Below are positions 37,917-48,100 of a stretch of 64,000 bases of DNA, one piece after another. Source of the stretch: Keratinibaculum paraultunense (GTDB taxonomy: Bacteria; Bacillota; Clostridia; Tissierellales; Tepidimicrobiaceae); assembly GCF_016767175.1 (NCBI RefSeq), contig NZ_CP068564.1, forward strand, positions 1,984,001-2,048,000, in the 5' to 3' direction. The position numbers and the translations under genes are program-made. Under the pieces are notes generated by a model. The model did no database searches and had not been told where the DNA came from. It worked only from the letters and a program-made list of their open reading frames with translations. Numbering within the stretch: position 1 is the stretch's first letter; each line of letters starts with the position of its first letter.

Positions 37917-38324
37917 TTAAAAACCACCTGTCCTTCTAGCTCCTTGTCCTCGTCTGCCTTCTCGTATCTTTAATTGATCTTGTTTTTCATTGCTATCCTT
38001 TAAAAATTGAGAAAGCTTATCTTCAAAGGACATATGCTTTTGTTTTTCATCTACTTTATCCCAATCAATTTCAATAGGATTTGAAGTTTTAGGTTTAGCT
38101 TGTCTAATGGAAAGGCTGATTTTGCCATCCTTAGATACTGATAAAATTTTCACTTTAACTTTTTGATCTTTTTTCAAGTAGTCGGTTACTTTTTCTACAT
38201 AGTCATCAGATATTTCTGAGATATGGACTAATCCGCTATCTCCATTTGGCAATTGAACAAATGCACCAAAGTTTGTAATACCTGTGACAGTGCCCTCAAC
38301 TACTTTTCCAACAGTTACGGGCAT
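37917..38324 (-). CDS. yabR: S1 RNA-binding domain protein, YabR-like
   Basis: The 135-residue protein has one N-terminal S1 domain (residues 1-72: VGKVVEGTVTGITNFGAFV ... SGLVHISEISDDYV) and a basic, Arg/Gly-rich tail (GRRGQGARRTGG). It presumably binds RNA or ribosomes. A longer frame begins at 38381, but the S1 domain starts at MPVTVGKV and AAGGAGG precedes it by 11-12 bases, so ATG 38324 is chosen. The place between divIC and spoIIE matches Bacillus. Confidence 0.88.
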   Translation of the reverse strand: MPVTVGKVVEGTVTGITNFGAFVQLPNGDSGLVHISEISDDYVEKVTDYLKKDQKVKVKILSVSKDGKISLSIRQAKPKTSNPIEIDWDKVDEKQKHMSFEDKLSQFLKDSNEKQDQLKIREGRRGQGARRTGGF

Positions 38325-38397
38325 AAATAAACAATTCCTCCTTATAAATATATTCTTTATATAGTATATATGAGAATTCACATATTGTCAATAAATT

Positions 38398-38733
38398 CTA
38401 CTCCACCTTTGTTCTAAAGTTAACAAAATGATTTTTATTTTTATTTTTATCTATGTACATTATCTCTCTAGGTCTTAACATATTCAAATCTTCTCTAGCT
38501 ATTTTTTCTATAAATTCTAAACTATCCCTATCTTGAATTTCTTCATTTAGCTCTTTAATCTCTTTTTCTAGTTTAGCTATTTCCATCTCTTCTTTTTCTT
38601 TTCTCTCTATTAAATTCTTCATCATTATTCTTTGAGTTATGAAGGTTTTTCCTATAATAAATATTAAGAATAATATTATTACATGCTTTAACTTAAAACC
38701 TCTTTTTTTCTTTTTGTTTTTTTTATATTTCAT
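38398..38733 (-). CDS. divIC: Septum formation initiator, DivIC/FtsB family
   Basis: The 111-residue bitopic protein has a basic N-terminus (MKYKKNKKKKRGFK), one membrane helix (about residues 17-32) and an extracellular leucine-zipper coiled coil (MKNLIERKEKEEMEIAKLEK). A conserved-looking ending IAREDLNMLRPREIMYI follows. DivIC works with FtsL and DivIB in the divisome. The gene order next to yabQ and yabR agrees. Confidence 0.87.
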   Translation of the reverse strand: MKYKKNKKKKRGFKLKHVIILFLIFIIGKTFITQRIMMKNLIERKEKEEMEIAKLEKEIKELNEEIQDRDSLEFIEKIAREDLNMLRPREIMYIDKNKNKNHFVNFRTKVE

Positions 38734-38780
38734 AAAACCACCACCTACTATTTCTATTCTACATCAAATTTAAAATTCCT

Positions 38781-39257
38781 TCATTTTTTATTTGAAATAA
38801 TATTTTTTTGTTTTTTTATTTGATTCAAAGTTTCCTTTGGAATATTCTTTAATTTTTTCAATCTATTTAATTTTAGAGATAATTTCTTACTAACATGTTT
38901 AAAAGGGAATAATATCCATTGAGTAGTTTTTTTAAAAAATTGCCTTATCCCGTTAAACAATCCTTTTAGCAAAGGATAAAATACATTACTTAATAATTTT
39001 GAATACAAAGTTCCCCCTAAGAAAAATCCTAAAAACACATAGCCCCTTATTTCTCCCCAATTGCTTCTATTTAAAATATAAAAAAACAACAAAGAAATAC
39101 CTATCCAAAACAGCAGATCCTCTATTTGAGTAATTAAATGTTTAGGTTTAAAATAGTATCTACTTATTCTGTATAAATCATAAAAAAATCCAGCAACAAG
39201 CCCTCCATATATGGAAGTTAAAAAAATATATAATTGCATTTTTATAGTAATATCCAT
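38781..39257 (-). CDS. yabQ: Spore cortex biosynthesis protein YabQ
   Basis: The 158-residue membrane protein has four or so hydrophobic segments in its first 100 residues (FLTSIYGGLVAGFFYDLYRI; LLFWIGISLLFFYIL; GYVFLGFFLGGTLYSKLL) and a basic Lys-rich C-terminal tail. The FYDLYRISRYY segment is characteristic of YabQ, a mother-cell protein needed for spore cortex formation. It is 15 bases downstream of yabP, with which it is normally co-transcribed by sigma-E. Confidence 0.87.
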   Translation of the reverse strand: MDITIKMQLYIFLTSIYGGLVAGFFYDLYRISRYYFKPKHLITQIEDLLFWIGISLLFFYILNRSNWGEIRGYVFLGFFLGGTLYSKLLSNVFYPLLKGLFNGIRQFFKKTTQWILFPFKHVSKKLSLKLNRLKKLKNIPKETLNQIKKQKNIISNKK

Positions 39258-39272
39258 GCTAAACTCTCCAAA

Positions 39273-39554
39273 TTATTTAAATATTTTACCGATTAAATTG
39301 CCCTTTTGAGATGAATCCTTGCTATTATAAAATATACCATTTATTATCCCATCTATTTTTATGTTTCCATCCTCTAAATTTAACTTTCCCACATTAAGAC
39401 CTTCTCCTTTAATTGTCATTCCTCCCTTTACAGTCATGAGTATAATTGTACTTTCGTTGAAACTTTCAACCTGTTCTACCCCTGTAATGGTTACTTTATT
39501 TCTATTCTCTACTAATATATTTTGAGTTTTAAAATCCACTCTATTTTCTGCCAA
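39273..39554 (-). CDS. yabP: Sporulation protein YabP
   Basis: The 93-residue protein fits the YabP/YqfC family: a beta-rich fold with LVENRNKVTITGVEQVESFNE near residues 14-34 and a repeated pattern of short strands (MTIKGEGLNVGKLNLEDGNIKIDG). No signal peptide is present. It acts in the mother cell during sporulation; the exact role is unknown. It heads the yabP-yabQ-divIC-yabR run. Confidence 0.87.
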   Translation of the reverse strand: MAENRVDFKTQNILVENRNKVTITGVEQVESFNESTIILMTVKGGMTIKGEGLNVGKLNLEDGNIKIDGIINGIFYNSKDSSQKGNLIGKIFK

Positions 39555-39591
39555 TTTAAATCCCTCCTCCCTATTTATTAATATTTATGAA

Positions 39592-39619
39592 TAAAAAAAG
39601 GCTTTTATTACAAAAGCCC
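39592..39619 (-). terminator. rqcP terminator
   Basis: On the minus strand GGCTTTT/AAAAGCC with a five-base loop is followed by seven Ts, just after the rqcP stop. It separates rqcP from the sporulation genes yabP-yabQ. Confidence 0.85.
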
Positions 39620-39621
39620 CT

Positions 39622-39864
39622 TCATTCTATAATTTTATATAATTCTAAAGCTTCATCTTTTTTTACATTATCCTTAATCTCTAGTATTTCTACTTTCATA
39701 GTCTTAGTCCCAAAATCAACTTCTACAATATCGCCAACTTCAACTTCATCCCCAGGTTTTGCTTGTTTACCATTGATAAACACTCTACCTTGTTCACAAG
39801 CTTCCTTAGCTATTGGTCTCCTTTTTATAATTCTGGAATTTTTTAAAAATTTATCTATTCTCAA
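39622..39864 (-). CDS. rqcP: S4-domain RNA-binding protein RqcP (YabO/Hsp15 family)
   Basis: The 80-residue protein consists almost entirely of an S4 domain (MRIDKFLKNSRIIKRRPIAK ... VFINGKQAKPGDEVEVGD). In Bacillus this protein binds the 50S subunit with RqcH and helps add poly-alanine tails to stalled chains during ribosome quality control. It lies downstream of hup, from which it is separated by a terminator. Confidence 0.9.
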   Translation of the reverse strand: MRIDKFLKNSRIIKRRPIAKEACEQGRVFINGKQAKPGDEVEVGDIVEVDFGTKTMKVEILEIKDNVKKDEALELYKIIE

Positions 39865-39888
39865 ACCATTCCCTCCAAAATAATATTT

Positions 39889-39917
39889 AAAAAATCAGGT
39901 CAATGACCTGATTTTTT
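39889..39917 (-). terminator. hup terminator
   Basis: AAATCAGGTCA is followed after one base by its exact reverse complement and then, on the minus strand, a T-run; it overlaps the hup stop codon. Confidence 0.85.
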
Positions 39918-40194
39918 ATTTGTTTACAGCTTCTTTCAATGATTTACCTGCTCTAAATACAGGTGCTTTTGATGCTGGTATTTGTATAACTTCTTCTGGA
40001 TTTCTTGGATTTCTTCCTTCTCTAGCTTTTCTATGCCTTACTTCAAATGTTCCAAATCCTACTAATTGTACTTTTTCTTCCTTAGACAATGCTTCCTGTA
40101 CAGCCTCCATAAATGCATTTAACGCACTTTCTGCATCTTTCTTTGTCAAACCACTTTTTTCTGCTATATTAGTAACTAATTCAGCTTTATTCAT
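39916..40194 (-). CDS. hup: DNA-binding protein HU
   Basis: The 92-residue histone-like protein bends and compacts DNA. It has the HU N-terminal helices (MNKAELVTNIAEKSGLTKKDA), the VQLVGFGTFEVRHRKAREGR strand and arm, and NPRNPEEVIQIPASKAPVFRAG with the conserved intercalating proline. The length is standard. Its place between yabN and rqcP is typical of Clostridia. Confidence 0.96.
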   Translation of the reverse strand: MNKAELVTNIAEKSGLTKKDAESALNAFMEAVQEALSKEEKVQLVGFGTFEVRHRKAREGRNPRNPEEVIQIPASKAPVFRAGKSLKEAVNK

Positions 40195-40274
40195 TATAAA
40201 TTCCTCCTCTTTTCATAATATAGTAATTTCTCATTTTACCTAATTTCATATTTATCTATAAAATTCTTCTTATC

Positions 40275-41771
40275 CTATTTCAAATCCTGCTTTTTATAAG
40301 TTTTATGTAGCTTTGCTTCATTCCATAATTTATCCATTTCTTCTAAAGTCATGTCTTTCAGGTTTTTACCAATTTGTTTACTTTTAGTTTCCATTATCGA
40401 GAATCTGTCAATAAATTTGTTTATGCACTTATTTAGTGCCACTTCAGGATTAACCTCTAAAAATCTACATACATTAACTACTGCAAACAATAAATCTCCC
40501 AATTCCTCTTCTACTTTATCCACATCACCACCTTTAATATTTGTATTTTTGATGGATTCAATAACTTCATAGTATTCTTCCTTAACTTTGTCTAAAGCAC
40601 CCTCCACATCTTCCCAATCAAAACCAATATCTCTAGCCCTTTTTTGTACTTTATAACTTCTCATTAAGGAAGGAATCTTTGGAACATCCATTAGAGTGTC
40701 AGTATAAGTTTTAATATTTCTATCTTTAAACTTCAATTTATTCCAATTATATACTACTTCATCAAATTTTTCTACTGTTTTTTCCCCAAAAACATGAGGA
40801 TGTCGATAAATTAATTTCTTATTCAACTCTGTAGTTACATCAAATAAGTTAAATTCCCCTTCCTCCATAGCTATTTGGCAATGAAATACTACTTGAAGAA
40901 GTAAATCTCCTAATTCCTCTATTAAACCATCTATATCTTCTCTATCAATTGCATCTACCACTTCATATGCTTCTTCAATAACACATTCTCTAATGGATTT
41001 ATGAGTTTGTTCCCTGTCCCAAGGGCAACCCTTATCGCTTCTTAATAATTCCATCGTATCTACAATATCGGCTATGTCATATATTTTTTTAGTTATTTTA
41101 TCCACTTTGGGGATATATATACTTGTTAAAGGTCCAATATTGTTCATTCTATCTAGTTCATATATATATATATTATAAATTTCCTCCTCATCCTCTACTC
41201 CTGCACTATTTATTAGATATATCCTATACTCATCTCCATAAACTTGAGATAATACTAATTTAATATTAGAAGCAACTCTAGTATTATACACTTGAATTAC
41301 TATACAATCAACATTAATATCAATATCTTTAAATTTAAAATCTGTTCCATCTATGATTTTAAGACCTTCTATAGGATCTCGCTCTACAAGTTTTAAAATA
41401 GGTTCTATAAAACTCACACCAGTTATAATCTCTATTTCTAAGTTTTCATCTTCTCTTCTTAACAATAATTCAACTGTCTTTTCTGCTACCATAGGATTAC
41501 CAGGAACTAAATAGTTTATAGTTTTGTACTTGTTTGCCTTTTTAATCAAATCCTCCACAATATATTCATATACCTTTGAAAAATCCTCTTCCTGTGCATA
41601 TACATAGTCATAGGACTCATAAGGTATATTGTTTTCCTTTAAAAAATTAACTGTAGGATGTTCTTCTGTTCTTAAATAATTTCTATCTCCACTTTTAATC
41701 CTTTTTATTGCTCCAATAGTTAAATCTTCTATGCTCCCAGGTCCTAAACCTAGTATATATATTTTTCCCAT
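40275..41771 (-). CDS. yabN: Fusion of tetrapyrrole methylase-like and MazG domains (YabN)
   Basis: The 498-residue protein has an N-terminal SAM-methyltransferase-like domain starting GKIYILGLGPGSIEDLT and a C-terminal MazG region. The MazG half contains two related units: SDKGCPWDREQTHKSIREC with EEAYEVVDAI, and EEYYEVIESI with EEELGDLLFAVVNVC. MazG hydrolyses nucleoside triphosphates and helps purge aberrant nucleotides. Two ATGs occur near the start; GGAG is better placed for ATG 41771. Its place beside yabM and hup matches Bacillus order. Confidence 0.92.
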   Translation of the reverse strand: MGKIYILGLGPGSIEDLTIGAIKRIKSGDRNYLRTEEHPTVNFLKENNIPYESYDYVYAQEEDFSKVYEYIVEDLIKKANKYKTINYLVPGNPMVAEKTVELLLRREDENLEIEIITGVSFIEPILKLVERDPIEGLKIIDGTDFKFKDIDINVDCIVIQVYNTRVASNIKLVLSQVYGDEYRIYLINSAGVEDEEEIYNIYIYELDRMNNIGPLTSIYIPKVDKITKKIYDIADIVDTMELLRSDKGCPWDREQTHKSIRECVIEEAYEVVDAIDREDIDGLIEELGDLLLQVVFHCQIAMEEGEFNLFDVTTELNKKLIYRHPHVFGEKTVEKFDEVVYNWNKLKFKDRNIKTYTDTLMDVPKIPSLMRSYKVQKRARDIGFDWEDVEGALDKVKEEYYEVIESIKNTNIKGGDVDKVEEELGDLLFAVVNVCRFLEVNPEVALNKCINKFIDRFSIMETKSKQIGKNLKDMTLEEMDKLWNEAKLHKTYKKQDLK

Positions 41772-41795
41772 ATTCATTACTCCTTTGTATCTTTT

Positions 41796-43403
41796 CTATT
41801 TTTTTAATAATTTAAATTTAACCAATTTACTAGCTATTTTTTCTCCACTAGGAAGCAATTTAAAATCTTCGTAGGTTAAAGAACCTATTACTATTAGCAA
41901 TATAAAATAGATTCCAGCAGCAAGCACTATAGCAATTATAGTAGATAAACTATTGCCTATTATACTTCTAAAACTTGCATAAATTAACTTTGCTGATAAA
42001 GCCATTAAAGATGATGCAAAAAGTGGCTTTATAAATATATCCATTATATCTAATTTTAATCTAGTATACTTGTAAACAGCTATTAAGTCAAGTAATGACG
42101 CTATAAAATATGCTGTTACAGTAGATATAGCCGCTCCTTTTACGTTAATATTGGGAATCCCTGTCAATATATAGGTTAAAACAACCTTGAAAGCTGCACC
42201 TATACCTAAATTTACTACAGGAACTATTGGTCTTCCCAATCCTTGTAAAATAGCCGTTAAAGATTGAACAAATGTTAAAAATACAACTCCAAAAGACAAT
42301 ATAGAAAGTATCTTTCCAGTACTTATTATTTCCTCTGGACTAAGTTTAAAATATAACAGCCCTATAATTGGTTCTGCTAATACAAATAAGCCAAAAGCCG
42401 CAGGTAATCCAATGAGAAGAGTAATCCTCATACCTGAAGAAGTAATATTTCTTATCTCTTTATAATCTTTTTTTGTATTAGCCATAGAAATAGCAGGTAC
42501 TAATGATATAGATAAAGCTGTAGAAAATATCAAAGGTAAATTTATCAATGTCTGTGCATGTCCTGTAAGTTGTCCGTACAGAGAATTAGCAGTTTCCTTT
42601 GTAAATCCAATGGCTTTTAACCGTTTAAATACCAATAGAGTATCTATAGAATTCATAATAGGTACAATAGCTGCTCCAATAGTTATAGGGATTGCTATAG
42701 TAAGTAGCTCTCTTATTATCTTACTTACCCTTTCTTCATTTTCAGGACTACTTCTTAATTCTTCTCCTATTTCTCCTCGTTTAGAAAAATATATAATTAT
42801 CATGGTAATAGCTCCAGCAATAGCCCCTATTGAACCACCAAAAGATGCACCTCCTGCTGCTATAGGCAAACCCATGCCCAATAAATAGTAAGTTAATATT
42901 AGACCTCCTATAACTCTAAAAAGCTGTTCCATTATTTGAGATAGTGCTGTAGGAGTCATAGTCTGCCTCCCTTGAAAATAACCTCTAAAAGCAGACATTA
43001 TAGGTACAAAAAACAACGCAGGGACTAAGGCTACTAAAGCATAGTATGCATCTTCATTTCCCCAACTTTTAACTATTAATTTTGCATTTATAAATACAAA
43101 TAAAGATGTAAGTAGTCCTGCCATCAACATTCCTAAAAAAGCTATTTTGAATACTTTATGTGCTCCTTTGTGATCTCCCAAAGCACGTTTTTCTGAAACC
43201 AATTTAGCTATAGCTACTGGAAAACCTGCTGTTGAAATTGTTAACAACAATACATACAATGGATATGCTGTTTGATAATATCCTATTCCTTCACTTCCTA
43301 ATATATTGTTAAGGGGTATTCTATAAAAAGCCCCAAGTACTTTCACAATAGCACCGGCTATGCTTAAAATAGCTGCTCCCTTTAAAAAGTTATCTTTGCT
43401 CAT
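41796..43403 (-). CDS. yabM: MOP-superfamily polysaccharide/lipid flippase (YabM/SpoVB-like)
   Basis: The 535-residue membrane protein has about 14 hydrophobic helices. It opens FLKGAAILSIAGAIVKVLGAFYRIPLNNILG, typical of SpoVB/YabM flippases that move lipid-linked saccharides across the membrane. SpoVB itself moves lipid II for spore cortex. The PSGEKIASKLVKF tail is basic. It is 25 bases upstream of yabN. Substrate inferred from family and spore-gene context only. Confidence 0.88.
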   Translation of the reverse strand: MSKDNFLKGAAILSIAGAIVKVLGAFYRIPLNNILGSEGIGYYQTAYPLYVLLLTISTAGFPVAIAKLVSEKRALGDHKGAHKVFKIAFLGMLMAGLLTSLFVFINAKLIVKSWGNEDAYYALVALVPALFFVPIMSAFRGYFQGRQTMTPTALSQIMEQLFRVIGGLILTYYLLGMGLPIAAGGASFGGSIGAIAGAITMIIIYFSKRGEIGEELRSSPENEERVSKIIRELLTIAIPITIGAAIVPIMNSIDTLLVFKRLKAIGFTKETANSLYGQLTGHAQTLINLPLIFSTALSISLVPAISMANTKKDYKEIRNITSSGMRITLLIGLPAAFGLFVLAEPIIGLLYFKLSPEEIISTGKILSILSFGVVFLTFVQSLTAILQGLGRPIVPVVNLGIGAAFKVVLTYILTGIPNINVKGAAISTVTAYFIASLLDLIAVYKYTRLKLDIMDIFIKPLFASSLMALSAKLIYASFRSIIGNSLSTIIAIVLAAGIYFILLIVIGSLTYEDFKLLPSGEKIASKLVKFKLLKK

Positions 43404-43489
43404 GATATATTCCTCCTACCTGTAGATTGAAAACTAAACCTATTATATCAAAAATATATAGTTTACAACACTATATTATACCAATAAAA

Positions 43490-43520
43490 ATTAATATAGC
43501 CTACCAAATTTGGTAGGCTT
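43490..43520 (-). terminator. spoVT terminator
   Basis: AGCCTACCAAA and its exact complement form a 22-base palindrome just after the spoVT stop, followed on the minus strand by TATATTAATTTTT. Confidence 0.75.
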
Positions 43521-43523
43521 AAT

Positions 43524-44075
43524 TTAACTTTCCATTTGTTTTGCTAAAAAAGCTGCACCTGTTTCCGCTAACTTTATTTCAACATCTCCTATAGTTGCAC
43601 CTTCTTCTTTGGTTACCAATATTACAGTGCCTATAGGATCCCCTTGCATTACTATTGGTGCTATAACTTGTGCTGTATATTCATATTCATTTGTATCCTC
43701 ATAAAATATCTTCATAGGTTTCATATTTTCTTTTGTAAAATAAGTATTTCTAGATTCCATTATTTTTTCTATCTCAGGACTTATTCTTTTTTGAAGATAT
43801 TCTTTTTTAGGACCTCCAGCAATAGCAATTATAGTATCTCTATCGGTTATAATGGAAATATAATTTGTAACTTCATATAAAGACTCACAATACTCATTAG
43901 CAAATTCAGTTAATTCTCCTATGGGAGAATATTTTTTTAGTATTACTTCTCCTTCTCTATCTGTAAAGATTTCTAATGGATCTCCTTCTCTAATCCGTAA
44001 AGTTCTTCTTATTTCTTTAGGTATAACTACTCTACCTAGATCATCAATACGTCTAACTATTCCAGTTGCCTTCAT
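43524..44075 (-). CDS. spoVT: Stage V sporulation protein T
   Basis: The 183-residue forespore regulator has an AbrB-type DNA-binding swapped-hairpin domain (RRIDDLGRVVIPKEIRRTLR, residues 8-27) and a GAF-like C-terminal domain (about 60-183). In Bacillus it tunes sigma-G genes. It has its own transcript, ended by a terminator on each side. A sigma-F/G-type promoter could lie in 44080-44160, but I see no clear match. Confidence 0.95.
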   Translation of the reverse strand: MKATGIVRRIDDLGRVVIPKEIRRTLRIREGDPLEIFTDREGEVILKKYSPIGELTEFANEYCESLYEVTNYISIITDRDTIIAIAGGPKKEYLQKRISPEIEKIMESRNTYFTKENMKPMKIFYEDTNEYEYTAQVIAPIVMQGDPIGTVILVTKEEGATIGDVEIKLAETGAAFLAKQMES

Positions 44076-44176
44076 TTTTTCCCTCCTAACAAATTTTGTT
44101 GTGTAATTATTATTTTACTAATAAGAATTATTTATACATAAATGGTAGATTTAAGTTAAAGTATTTACATTAATTT

Positions 44177-44210
44177 AAAAAACCTTTGTAGCAAGCTACA
44201 AAGGTTTTTT
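44177..44210 (-). terminator. prsA terminator
   Basis: A perfect 16-bp stem (AAAAAACCTTTGTAGC and complement) with a two-base centre ends in six Ts on the minus strand, next to the prsA stop. Confidence 0.9.
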
Positions 44211-44211
44211 A

Positions 44212-45141
44212 TTAATCTATATATATTTTTACTTTTGCCTTATCTCTAAGTTTTGATATTTTTTCAATATATTTTTGATTTTTTAATAAAGGAATTATAT
44301 CTTCTTTTAAATCTTCATAAGTGTCTATTTTATCTTCTAGCAATATAATATGATAACCAAGCTCTGTCTTAACTAAATCGCTAATTTCTCCAACTTCCAA
44401 TGAAAAAGCTACTTCTTCAAATTCCTTCGCCATACTTCCTTTAGTAAAATAACCTAAGTCTCCACCTTTTACTGCTGAATTTGAATCTATGGATTCAGTA
44501 GCCGCTAAGCTATGAAAATCTTCACCTTTACTTAGCCTTTCTAATACCTTCTTCCCTTCTTCCTCAGTAGGAACTAATATATGGCTAACTCTAACTTTGA
44601 TTAGAGAATCTTTATTCTTTTCATAATAATCCTTTAATTCCTTTTCAGATAATTCTATTTGATTCATAAAATTTTCTCTATGCTTTTCATATAATAATTC
44701 CTTTCGTATATTGTCTTCTACAAATTTTTGACTAAACCCATTCTTCTTTAAGAATTCTTCATATTTTTCTTTTCCTCCTAAAGAATTAATAAAATCTTCT
44801 AAATGTTTTTCTACTTCTTCTTCCGTAACTGTTATATTCATATCTTTTATTTCTTTTAATATTAATTTTTCTATTATAAGTTTTTCTAATATATTTTCTT
44901 TTAATAATTCTTCCATAGTTTTGTTGCCTTCAGCTTCCTGTGCTAATGCATCTTCACCAAATTGCTTCTTGTACATAGTTTTATAGATCTCAAATTCTAT
45001 ATCAAATTCTTCTTGAGTAATTACATCACCATTAACTTTAGCTACAATACCTTTTTCTTTTTTAGTACATCCTGAAAGAGCTAAAGATATTATACTTACA
45101 ATTACAAAGATCATTAAAATATTTTTTCTAAACTTAAACAA
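44212..45141 (-). CDS. prsA: Lipoprotein peptidyl-prolyl isomerase, PrsA/SurA-like
   Basis: The 309-residue exported foldase has a signal segment and lipobox L-S-G-C with lipidated Cys25. A SurA-N-like helical domain covers residues 30-170. The parvulin rotamase begins VRVSHILVPTEEEGKKV near 185 and shows GGDLGYFTKGSMAKEFEEVAFSL and LGYHIILLEDK. It helps secreted proteins fold outside the membrane. It lies 36 bases downstream of mfd, an arrangement seen in other Clostridia but not in Bacillus. Confidence 0.9.
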   Translation of the reverse strand: MFKFRKNILMIFVIVSIISLALSGCTKKEKGIVAKVNGDVITQEEFDIEFEIYKTMYKKQFGEDALAQEAEGNKTMEELLKENILEKLIIEKLILKEIKDMNITVTEEEVEKHLEDFINSLGGKEKYEEFLKKNGFSQKFVEDNIRKELLYEKHRENFMNQIELSEKELKDYYEKNKDSLIKVRVSHILVPTEEEGKKVLERLSKGEDFHSLAATESIDSNSAVKGGDLGYFTKGSMAKEFEEVAFSLEVGEISDLVKTELGYHIILLEDKIDTYEDLKEDIIPLLKNQKYIEKISKLRDKAKVKIYID

Positions 45142-45176
45142 TTATAACATCCTTTCTAAATATATACCTATATACA

Positions 45177-48100
45177 TTATATATTATTTGTCATATTATG
45201 AAAACCACTAATTTTTTCAACTAATTCCTTTAATTCCGTTAACATATTCTTTCTGAATCTATATTTAAAAGAAGGGTTATTAGATAAATCAAAACTAATC
45301 CTCCTTCCATATTCTTTAGAAAGATAATGGATTAAATCAGGAGATATATATTCTATGGAACTAAATTCCAATATTAATGTGTCTTCTGATTGATATATAT
45401 TATTAATGTGGCAAGTACCTGCTATATTTTTTATATAGGAAATATCCAATAAATTTTTCACTTCTATTGGTAAATCTCCAAATCTATCTATCAATTCATC
45501 TATTAATTCCCTATAATCCTCCAAATTTTCAATAACAGCAATTTTCTTGTAAATATCTATCTTTTGTTCTTCATCTTCTATATAGCTTGTAGGAATATAT
45601 CCATCTATATTAAGATCAATGCTAGTATTAACTACCTCTTCTATCTTTTCTCCTTTTAACTTCTTTATGGTTTCATTTAAAAATTTTACATATAGATCAT
45701 AACCAATAGCTTCAATATGCCCATGTTGCTCTACTCCTAAAAGATTTCCTGCACCTCTTATTTCTAAATCTCTCATTGCTATTTTAAAGCCTGAACCAAA
45801 TTCCGTAAAATCCTTTATAGCTCTAAGCCTCTTTTCTGCTATTTCTGTCAATACTTTATCCTTTTCATATGTTAAATAAGCATATGCTACTCTATTTGTT
45901 CTACCTACCCTACCTCTTAATTGATATAGCTGAGATAGCCCCATTTTATCTGCATTATATATTATTATAGTATTTACATTAGGTATATCAAGTCCTGTTT
46001 CAATAATAGTGGTGCTTACTAATACATTATATTTCATAGATATAAAATCCATCATTATCTTTTCTAATTGTCTTTCACTCATCTGCCCATGTCCTACTGC
46101 AATATTAGCTTCTGGAACTAAATCCTTTAATTTAATAGCCATCTTATCTATAGTATCAACCCTATTATAAACAAAATATACCTGCCCTCCCCTTTCTATT
46201 TCCTTTAATATAGCTTCTCGTATCATCTGTTCATTAAACTCCACCACATAAGTTTGAACAGGATATCTTTCTTCTGGAGGTTCTTCTATAATACTCATAT
46301 CTCTAATACCTATAAGGGACATATGAAGAGTTCTGGGAATAGGTGTAGCTGTGAGAGTTAATACATCTACATTTTCTTTAAGTTTTTTTAATTTTTCCTT
46401 ATGCTTAACTCCAAATCTTTGTTCTTCATCTATTATAAGTAAACCTAAATCTTTAAACGCCACATCTTTAGATAATAATCTATGAGTTCCTACTACTATA
46501 TCTATGGTCCCTTTTCTAAGTCCATCTACGATATCTTTCTGATTTAAAGCTGTTCTAAATCTACTTAACATAGCTATTTTTATGGGGAATGGATCAAACC
46601 TTTCAATCATAGTATTGTAATGCTGTTGAGCTAATATGGTAGTAGGTACTAGAAATGCCACCTGTTTCCCATCCATTACTGCTTTAAAAGCTGCCCTTAG
46701 AGCTACTTCTGTTTTCCCATATCCCACATCTCCACATAGTAGCCTATCCATTGGTCTATTACTTTCCATGTCTCTTTTTATTTCTTCTATACTTCTAAGT
46801 TGCCCCTCTGTTTCCTCATAGGGAAACAAATCTTCAAATTCTCTTTGCCATGGAGTATCCTTTGAAAAAGCATATCCTTGCTGACTTTCCCTTTTAGCAT
46901 ATAGTTCAAGTAAATCCTTAGCCATATCTTCTACAGCTTTTTTCGCTCTTTGTTTAGTTTTAGCCCATTCAGGACTGCTAAGTCTATTGATTTTAGGCTT
47001 TACAGAATCAGCACCAATATATTTTTGAATTAAATTCATCTGCTCAACAGGCACATATAATTTATCATTTCCTTTATAGGCTATAGTCAAATAGTCTTTC
47101 TTTACTCCTTGAATATCTAATTGTTCAATTCCTTCGTATTTTCCAATACCATGATTTTCATGCACAACATAATCCCCAATATTTAAATCAGAAAAACTTA
47201 TAGTCTCTTCTTTGGATCTCTTTTTTGTCTTTTTGGTTCTTCCCTTATAAGTTCCATATATTTCACCTTCAGATATAATGGCAAATTTAATATCTGAATA
47301 TTCAAATCCCCTAGTTATTTTTCCAGTTGTTATGAATACTTGCCCACTTTTAATCTCCCTATCAGTATCCTCTATATAGCTGCATTCTAATCCCATATTC
47401 ATAAGATTGTCATATAGTATTTTTGCTTTTTTCTTTGTGCCAGCAAGTATTATTACCTTATATCCTCTATATTTATAATGTTCTAATTCATCTTTTAAAA
47501 TTTTCATATTACTGTGGAAATATTGCATGGATTTGGAAGTAAATTTTAATATAGATTTAGGCTTAAATAATGTATCTTGTTTAATTAATGCAGTATTAGT
47601 TATACACACCTTTTCATTGATGTCTTCAACTATATGCATATATTCATATAGCATATTTTCATGTTTCGATAATGCTTCACCTACTTCAAAAGCTTGCGAA
47701 TATTGAAGTAAAAATTGCTCCTTTATACTGTCATACCTTTCTCTTAATCTCTCAGGTTCATCCATAAATATTAAACCATCAAAATCCATATATTTTAATA
47801 TACTGGATAAATAATTTTCAGGTATATAAGGAGTTATCATATCCATATTAGATATATGAAGTTTTTCTTTTATCTCTTCTAAATAACTTTCAAATTTATC
47901 TTCTATGGTAGTTCTTACTTCTGAATCTGTTTTCAGCTTTTTAATTCCTCTGTTTATATCCTTTTTTATATTAGATATTATATTATTTCTATACTCATCT
48001 ATGATAAATACCTCTTTTACAGGAGATATCAATATTGAATCCACTACTTCTAATGATCTTTGACTTAATAAGTCAAAGGATCTAATAGAATCTACTTCAT

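Noticed and set aside
44080-44170. Sigma-G promoter for spoVT
   Set aside because: GTATAA and TAAAATAAT-like words occur, but neither spacing nor bases match well enough to call it.
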